Notes under the pieces: generated by a model
The model's database searches: none
Told to the model about the DNA's origin: nothing
Seen by the model: the letters and a program-made list of their open reading frames with translations, nothing else
Made by a program: the position numbers and the translations under genes
Source of the DNA: Treponema sp. UBA4692
GTDB taxonomy: Bacteria; Spirochaetota; Spirochaetia; Treponematales; Treponemataceae
Reading direction: 5' to 3'
DNA length: 35,002 nt
Assembly: GCA_002404895.1 (NCBI GenBank)
Contig: DHKO01000030.1
Coordinates: 1-35,002, forward strand
Shown here: positions 30,561-35,002 of the stretch, piece by piece
Layout: each line of letters begins with the position of its first letter
How positions within the stretch are numbered: the stretch's first letter is position 1

Positions 30561-32057
30561 TTATCTGTTTCTTTCAACAGGCTTGTAATTCTTGATTGCG
30601 TTGAACAAGAATGTGTGAAGTTCTGAAAGCTTTACGCGCTCCTGCGCCATTGAGTCACGGAAGCGGACTGTAACAGTGTCAAAAAGCGGATTTTCAGAGC
30701 CGTCATCTTTTGTCTTCTGGATTGTGTCGTAGTCAACAGTAACGCAGAACGGAGTTCCAACCTCGTCCTGACGGCGGTATCGCTTTCCGACAGTTCCAGA
30801 AACATCAAAATCTGTGACGAAATCCTCTTTCAAGAGATGCTGAATTTCTTTTGCTTTTTCAGCAAGCCCGTCCTTTTTCATCAAAGGCAAAACAGCGACT
30901 GTAACAGGAGCGAGTCTCGGGTCAAGATGAAGAACAGTTCTGTAGTCATCTTTTCCATCAATTCCGACATTCTGCTCTTCGTAAGCCTCGCACAAGAACA
31001 TCAGGAAGTTGCGGTTAAGTCCGGCAGAAGTCTCAATTACATACGGAACATATTTTGTGTTGCCGTTTTCCTGATCGATATAAGACATATCTTTCTTTGA
31101 GAATTTCGCGTGCTGAGACAAGTCAAAATCTGTACGCGAGTGAATTCCCTCAATCTCCTCAAATCCAATCGGGAAATTGTAAGTGATGTCGTAAGCGTCT
31201 TTCGCATAATGCGCAAGTTTGTCGTGATGATGCCACTTAAGCTGCTTTTCAGGAATTCCGTATTTAAGATAGAAATTCCATCTTTCGTTGCGCCATTTCT
31301 GGAATGTCTCGTCCTCAGTTCCCGGCTTGCAGAAATATTCCATTTCCATCTGCTCAAATTCGCAAGTTCTGAAGATAAAATTCTTGAAAATAATCTCGTT
31401 TCGGAATGATTTTCCAACCTGAGCAACTCCAAAAGGAACTTTCATTCTGTTTGACTGAACAATGCTCTTGAAATCCGTGAAAATTCCCTGGCAAGTTTCA
31501 GGACGGAGATAGATAAGATGAGCGTCATCCGCGACAGGGCCCTGATAAGTCTTGAACATAAGGTTGAACTCGCGGACAGCTGTATATTTTCTGTTTTTTG
31601 AATGGCAAACAGGGCAGTCGATATTCGCGTCGATGAATTCCTTCATCTCCTCATGAGTCATTGTGTCAACCGGCTTTCCAGGATTCTTGTCTGGATTTTC
31701 AGCGACAAAGTCCTCAATCATTTTGTCTGCGCGGTGGCGAGCCTGACACTCAAGACAGTCAATCATCGGGTCAGAAAAATGTCCTACGTGGCCAGAAGCC
31801 TCCCAAGTTGTGTGGTGCTGAAAAATCGCCGAGTCCAAGCCCACAACATCGTCGTGAAGCTGGGTCATCTCTTTCCACCAAGCATTCTGAATATTGCGCT
31901 TGAATTCTACGCCGAGCGGACCGTAATCCCATGCTCCAGCCTGGCCTCCGTAAATTTCCGAAGCCTGATAAACAAATCCGCGTCTTTTGCAGAGCGAAAT
32001 GATTTTGTCCAAAGTGCACGCATGCTCATCAACAGGTGCTTTTCCATTTTTTGCCAT
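30561..32057 (-). CDS. glyQS: Glycyl-tRNA synthetase, alpha2 (eukaryote/archaea-like) type
   Basis: A 498-residue class II synthetase that charges tRNA-Gly. It is the single-chain dimeric form, not the alpha2beta2 form of many bacteria. Motif-level evidence: the N-terminal IYGGQAGAWDYGPLGVEFKRN; two Cys pairs (CLEC near residue 100 and CPVC near 154) that may bind zinc; LRPETCQGIFTDFKS; VAQVGKSFRNEI (motif 2); RTCEFEQMEMEYF; ETSAGLNRN near motif 3; and a C-terminal anticodon-binding domain (RLAPVTVAVLPL...GKRYRRQDEVGTPF). The ribosome site AGGAG lies 9 nt before the ATG. A small hairpin, GCAAC/GTTGC (32077-32092), sits in the leader just upstream of it. I see no T-box sequence. It is divergent from the membrane-protein gene at 32388. 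Confidence 0.96.
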   Translation of the reverse strand: MAKNGKAPVDEHACTLDKIISLCKRRGFVYQASEIYGGQAGAWDYGPLGVEFKRNIQNAWWKEMTQLHDDVVGLDSAIFQHHTTWEASGHVGHFSDPMIDCLECQARHRADKMIEDFVAENPDKNPGKPVDTMTHEEMKEFIDANIDCPVCHSKNRKYTAVREFNLMFKTYQGPVADDAHLIYLRPETCQGIFTDFKSIVQSNRMKVPFGVAQVGKSFRNEIIFKNFIFRTCEFEQMEMEYFCKPGTEDETFQKWRNERWNFYLKYGIPEKQLKWHHHDKLAHYAKDAYDITYNFPIGFEEIEGIHSRTDFDLSQHAKFSKKDMSYIDQENGNTKYVPYVIETSAGLNRNFLMFLCEAYEEQNVGIDGKDDYRTVLHLDPRLAPVTVAVLPLMKKDGLAEKAKEIQHLLKEDFVTDFDVSGTVGKRYRRQDEVGTPFCVTVDYDTIQKTKDDGSENPLFDTVTVRFRDSMAQERVKLSELHTFLFNAIKNYKPVERNR

Positions 32058-32362
32058 AAATTTTTCTCCTGAATCCGCAACAGGCGCGTTGCAGACGATA
32101 AAAATAATTGAAAAATCTTATCATAAATCGGCTTTAGAGAAAATAGGAACGAAAATCGCGTAAAAAAGTCAAAAAACAGCGCAAATTCTTCACGCTGCAA
32201 GAAAATTAAAATACCAAGCAGAAATATTGCAAAATCTTCCAAGGATTTTAAAAAATTCAAAAAATTAAGGAAAATTTTTCGCAATGCCGGCGATTTTTAT
32301 CAGAATCTAAAAACCTCAACAAACGCCGACAACCGACAATAGCACAATCAGAAACATTTCAT
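32058..32362. other. AT-rich divergent intergenic region
   Basis: About 330 bp separate glyS (minus) from the DedA-like gene (plus). It holds the glyS leader with a 5-bp hairpin (32077-32081 with 32088-32092) and otherwise AT-rich sequence. On the minus strand TATGAT and TAAGAT hexamers near 32113-32122 could be the glyS -10. No gene is visible. Confidence 0.35.
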
Positions 32363-32381
32363 TATAATAATTTCTTAAATT
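32363..32381 (+). promoter_or_regulatory. -10 elements before the DedA-like gene
   Basis: A perfect TATAAT (32363-32368) is followed by TAAATT (32376-32381), which ends exactly 6 nt before ATG 32388. No Shine-Dalgarno sequence is present. The first would give a leader of about 13 nt, the second a leaderless message. The -35 regions are weak for both. Confidence 0.45.
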
Positions 32382-32387
32382 AATTTT

Positions 32388-33029
32388 ATGAAAACAAAAC
32401 TAAAAGAACACACAGCCGAATTAAAAGAGCAGGCAGAAAATCTTATTGAGCATAAGACATCGCTTTTCAAACGCATTTTTTTGATTCTTCTTTGCGTTTT
32501 TCTCGTTGCCTGCGGGATTTTTCTTCTAATCGAATATAAAAACGGCAAATTTCACGACATCGACACTTTTCAGGAATTTGTTCAGTCGTTCGGCTGGGCC
32601 GGTCCGATTTTTGTAACGCTTTTCCAGTGCGTCAAAGTCGTTTACGCAGTTATTCCGGGGACGCTCGGCTATATCGTTGCGCCAAGTCTTTTCGGCACAA
32701 TTCCGGGAATTTTGTGCAACTACATCGGAATCTGCCTCGGCTCGTTTATCGCGTTCGCTCTTTCAAAAACTTTCGGAGTTACAATCATGAAGCAGATTTT
32801 CTCCGAAAAGCAATATTTGAAGAGCGTCAAATGGATGGAAAAATGGCACAAAAGCTATCCGGTTTTTCTTTGGATTGCGATTTTGATTCCAATTTCGCCG
32901 GATGACTTTCTTTGCTACTTTTCAGGCCTAACAGATATGAAATTCAAGAAATTCGCTCTGATTATCCTGACTTCAAAACCGTGGTTCATAATCGTCTACG
33001 GATTGATTTTTGGAAATCTCTTCGATTAA
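32388..33029 (+). CDS. TVP38/TMEM64 (DedA-superfamily) membrane protein
   Basis: A 213-residue integral membrane protein with about five TM segments. A charged cytoplasmic start (KLKEHTAELKEQAENL) precedes TM1. The VTT/SNARE-associated domain has PGTLGYIVAPSLFG, GICLGSFIAFALSKTFG and ISPDDFLCYFSGLTDMKFKKFALI. Relatives in other bacteria move or recycle lipids (undecaprenyl phosphate and phospholipid flippase roles are known for DedA proteins). It lies 33 bp upstream of pssA and psd on the same strand, which fits a lipid role here (inference). No Shine-Dalgarno sequence is seen. Confidence 0.85.
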   Translation: MKTKLKEHTAELKEQAENLIEHKTSLFKRIFLILLCVFLVACGIFLLIEYKNGKFHDIDTFQEFVQSFGWAGPIFVTLFQCVKVVYAVIPGTLGYIVAPSLFGTIPGILCNYIGICLGSFIAFALSKTFGVTIMKQIFSEKQYLKSVKWMEKWHKSYPVFLWIAILIPISPDDFLCYFSGLTDMKFKKFALIILTSKPWFIIVYGLIFGNLFD

Positions 33030-33062
33030 ATAAATCATAAAATGAAAAAAAGAAGGAAAAAT

Positions 33063-33905
33063 ATGCATTTGCTTGGCGTTTACAATTACACAGTCGTTCT
33101 GACTTACATTGGAATGTTGATTTCTTTTGCAGGAATCCATTTTGTCTTTTCAAATTCCGACCGCAGCTTTATTCTCGCGCTTCTCTGTCTGATGGTTGCC
33201 GGCGTTATGGATATGTTCGACGGAAAAGTCGCTTCCACAAAGAAAGACCGTTCGCATGCGGAAAAACTTTTCGGAATTCAGATTGACTCAATGGCGGACA
33301 TAATAAGCTACGGAGTTTTTCCCGCGCTGATTGTCTACAAACTTGCAATCGGCGATGTCCAATATCCGATTGAGCATCCGATGCAGGCGAGATGCGTAAT
33401 CTGCATTTGCGCTTTTTATCTTTTGTGCGCGCTGATTCGCCTTTCCTATTTCAACGTTGACGAAATGGAGCGTCAGGAAAAAACCGCTGAAAGCCGCCAC
33501 GAATACAGAGGACTTCCTGTAACGAGCGTTGCGCTGATTCTTCCGGCAGTTTTCATAATCTCGTATTTTCTTGGAAACGCCCGCCCGCCGATTCAGCCTT
33601 GCGCAATTCTTTTGATGGTCATGGCGATTATGTTCATCAGCCCATTCAAAATGCCAAAACCGGCTCTTGTCGGAAAAATCATAATGATTCTGATTGGTCT
33701 GATTGAGCTTACAATGCTGATTCTTGGAAAAGCTTACTGCGTTCCGACAACAGAAAAAGATCCGTCAGTTATGTTTGAAAATGACGCGGTAATTGAAAGC
33801 CAGTCAAACGACACAATAAATCTCCGCGATTTGGTCAAGGAAGACTTGAAAGAGGAACGGAGAGCCGAAGGCTCCAAAGACAAAACTAACCGCAATCAGA
33901 ACTAA
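33063..33905 (+). CDS. pssA: CDP-diacylglycerol-serine O-phosphatidyltransferase
   Basis: A 280-residue polytopic membrane enzyme that makes phosphatidylserine from CDP-diacylglycerol and serine. The CDP-alcohol phosphotransferase motif is at about residues 50-80: DMFDGKVAS, then GIQIDSMADIISYG, keeping DG..A, G...D...D. The Arg that usually follows the Ala (DGxxAR) is Ser. Multiple TM segments lie before and after it, and a charged tail of about 50 residues closes the protein. The start is ATG 33063, with AAGGA 6 nt upstream; the ATG at 33042 lies before that site and would add MKKRRKN. It is followed by psd, which decarboxylates its product. Confidence 0.92.
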   Translation: MHLLGVYNYTVVLTYIGMLISFAGIHFVFSNSDRSFILALLCLMVAGVMDMFDGKVASTKKDRSHAEKLFGIQIDSMADIISYGVFPALIVYKLAIGDVQYPIEHPMQARCVICICAFYLLCALIRLSYFNVDEMERQEKTAESRHEYRGLPVTSVALILPAVFIISYFLGNARPPIQPCAILLMVMAIMFISPFKMPKPALVGKIIMILIGLIELTMLILGKAYCVPTTEKDPSVMFENDAVIESQSNDTINLRDLVKEDLKEERRAEGSKDKTNRNQN

Positions 33906-33960
33906 AAATCAAAAACAGCGGCATTTCAGATTTTATTCATAATATTTGGAATGCCAAGCA

Positions 33961-33994
33961 AAAAAAGCATATCGTTTTTTAAGCGGCGATATGC
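33961..33994 (-). terminator. Hairpin with a T run on the minus strand, between pssA and psd
   Basis: GCATATCG (33967-33974) pairs with CGATATGC (33987-33994). On the minus strand the stem is followed by at least six U. No minus-strand gene lies upstream, so it may stop antisense transcription; on the plus strand it is only a hairpin. A second stem, GGCATT/AATGCC, lies just before it, near 33921-33956. Confidence 0.45.
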
Positions 33995-34045
33995 CCCCTC
34001 GAAAATCAACTTTCAAAAATCAAACTGCAAAATCAGGAACAAAAA

Positions 34046-34921
34046 TTGAACAAGATTTCTAAAAACGACAAATCAGCAGAATTTCTTTACGGAACAAAAT
34101 TCGGAAAAATCATTCTTGAAGCAATGCTTTTCACAAGGATTCCGAAACTTCTCGGCGCATTTTTGCGCTCGCCAGCCTCAAAATTTTACGTAAAAAGATT
34201 CATCAAAAAGAACAATATCGATATGTCGGATTTTCAGGGCGCGGATTTCAGGACTTTCAACGATTTCTTCACGCGGAAAAAAGAAATTTCATTTGACTCC
34301 AACCCAACGCATTTCATCTCGCCAGCAGACAGCTTTTTAAGCGTGCATGAAATTACAGAAAACGCAACTTTCCACATAAAAGGATTTGACTACACGCTCG
34401 AGGATTTTTTCGGAGTGAACGAGAAATCTTGGAAAAAAGAAGACGAGGCAAAAAAAGCAAAAGTCAAAAATATGATTCAAAAATTCAAAGGCGGAAAATA
34501 CCTTATTTTCAGGCTATGCGCAACCGACTACCATCGCTACTGCTACGTTGACGATGGCTTCCACGCGGAAAACAACTTCATCGAAGGAAGCCTTTACAGC
34601 GTGCAGCCTGTCGCACTCGAAAACTACAAAGTATTCACGAAAAACCGCCGCTCATGGACGCTTCTCGAGACAAAAAATTTCGGAAACATCGCTCAGATTG
34701 AAATCGGCGCTTTCAGCGTAGGCGGAATTTGCAACACGCACGAGAACTACATCTGTACAAAAGGCGAAGAAAAAGGGCATTTCGACCTTCACGGCTCGAC
34801 AATCGTACTCCTTATTGAGAAAGATAAGATGAACATTCTTCCAGAAATCGAGGAAAAACTAAGAGAAACTGCGGAGTACAAAGTGAAAATCGGCCAGCAG
34901 ATTGGAACAAAAACAGAATAA
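34046..34921 (+). CDS. psd: Phosphatidylserine decarboxylase proenzyme
   Basis: A 291-residue pyruvoyl-dependent enzyme that turns phosphatidylserine into phosphatidylethanolamine at the inner membrane. Visible motifs: FNDFFTRK near 70, the ISPADS segment, FRLCATDYHRYCYVDDG (His of the active site), GSLYSVQPVALEN and the C-terminal autocleavage site HGST (in FDLHGSTIVLLIEK), where the Gly-Ser bond is cut to form the pyruvoyl group. Start TTG 34046 has AGGA about 7 nt upstream; no ATG is as well placed. It follows pssA after 140 bp that hold two hairpins, so it may be cotranscribed or partly independent. Confidence 0.92.
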   Translation: MNKISKNDKSAEFLYGTKFGKIILEAMLFTRIPKLLGAFLRSPASKFYVKRFIKKNNIDMSDFQGADFRTFNDFFTRKKEISFDSNPTHFISPADSFLSVHEITENATFHIKGFDYTLEDFFGVNEKSWKKEDEAKKAKVKNMIQKFKGGKYLIFRLCATDYHRYCYVDDGFHAENNFIEGSLYSVQPVALENYKVFTKNRRSWTLLETKNFGNIAQIEIGAFSVGGICNTHENYICTKGEEKGHFDLHGSTIVLLIEKDKMNILPEIEEKLRETAEYKVKIGQQIGTKTE

Positions 34922-34955
34922 ATCAGAAAGTTACTTGCTCATTTTCAGCACATAC

Positions 34956-35002
34956 TCACAGGGACTCCATAACGTCAAGGTCAGAGCCATCAGCATCCAG
35001 CA
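34956..35002 (-). CDS. Possible 3' end of a minus-strand gene (cut by the window edge)
   Basis: The minus strand is open from the window edge to TGA at 34956-34958, reading LDADGSDLDVMESL at its end. The frame is supported only by its acidic, protein-like composition. A second open frame ends at about 34933. Nothing can be said about function. Confidence 0.25.
   Translation of the reverse strand, partial: LDADGSDLDVMESL

Noticed and set aside
32058..32387. T-box before glyS
   Set aside because: No T-box sequence, specifier loop or terminator is visible on the minus strand; only a 5-bp hairpin.
34933..35002. Alternative minus-strand frame at the right edge ending KMSK
   Set aside because: It is open, but its Leu/Trp/Cys-rich content looks like a shadow frame. 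The other frame looks more protein-like, and even that is uncertain.

Overview
The window looks like chromosomal DNA of a spirochaete, most likely a host-associated (gut or rumen) Treponema. This is inferred from gene content: an alpha2-type glycyl-tRNA synthetase, a PssA/Psd phospholipid route, a DUF115 (Maf-type) flagellin-modification protein, an HD-GYP protein behind a sigma-28-type promoter, a large pectin-degrading enzyme, and lysine-rich, AT-biased proteins. No phage, integrase or transposase gene was seen, and no tRNA or rRNA.

Layout. 1-3000: a tandem palindromic repeat and a MITE-like element, a Ser/Gly-rich lipoprotein on the minus strand behind a C8-interrupted promoter, exodeoxyribonuclease III and a Cof-type HAD phosphatase. 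3000-8760: a 41-bp repeat array, then amino-acid biosynthesis: bifunctional aspartokinase-homoserine dehydrogenase, a DAHP synthase fused to prephenate dehydratase, and an acetolactate synthase small subunit without its large subunit. 8746-13016: a divergent AraC regulator / MATE exporter pair, a flavodoxin-like reductase and chorismate synthase. 13232-23087 (minus strand): a D,D-carboxypeptidase, a second palindromic array, a secreted CE8-CE12 pectin esterase of 1274 residues, a beta-propeller/NodB-like protein, a small zinc-ribbon protein and a LysM-M23 peptidase. 23134-29341 (plus strand): signal peptidase I, a PASTA-containing class B PBP and a DUF115 protein, in a coupled, overlapping run, then a probable sigma-28-driven small RNA and an HD-GYP protein. 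29555-32057 (minus strand): an unreported 26-codon ORF, a catalytically altered aldo-keto reductase and GlyS. 32388-34921 (plus strand): a TVP38/DedA-type membrane protein, PssA and Psd, making phosphatidylethanolamine.

Most notable. (1) Between the DUF115 and HD-GYP genes there is a near-perfect sigma-28 promoter (15 of 16 consensus positions) followed by about 117 nt of foldable RNA ending in an intrinsic terminator. A second sigma-28 promoter then serves the HD-GYP gene. I read this as a motility-linked small RNA plus a motility-linked c-di-GMP protein. (2) At least five genes with no Shine-Dalgarno sequence carry a -10-like hexamer exactly 6 nt before the ATG, which would give leaderless mRNAs. 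(3) Three intergenic arrays place 13-bp palindromic cores 40-41 bp apart, with unrelated core sequences. They resemble CRISPR arrays in layout but have short repeats and no cas genes.

All functional names come from reading motifs in the translated sequence. No database search was possible.
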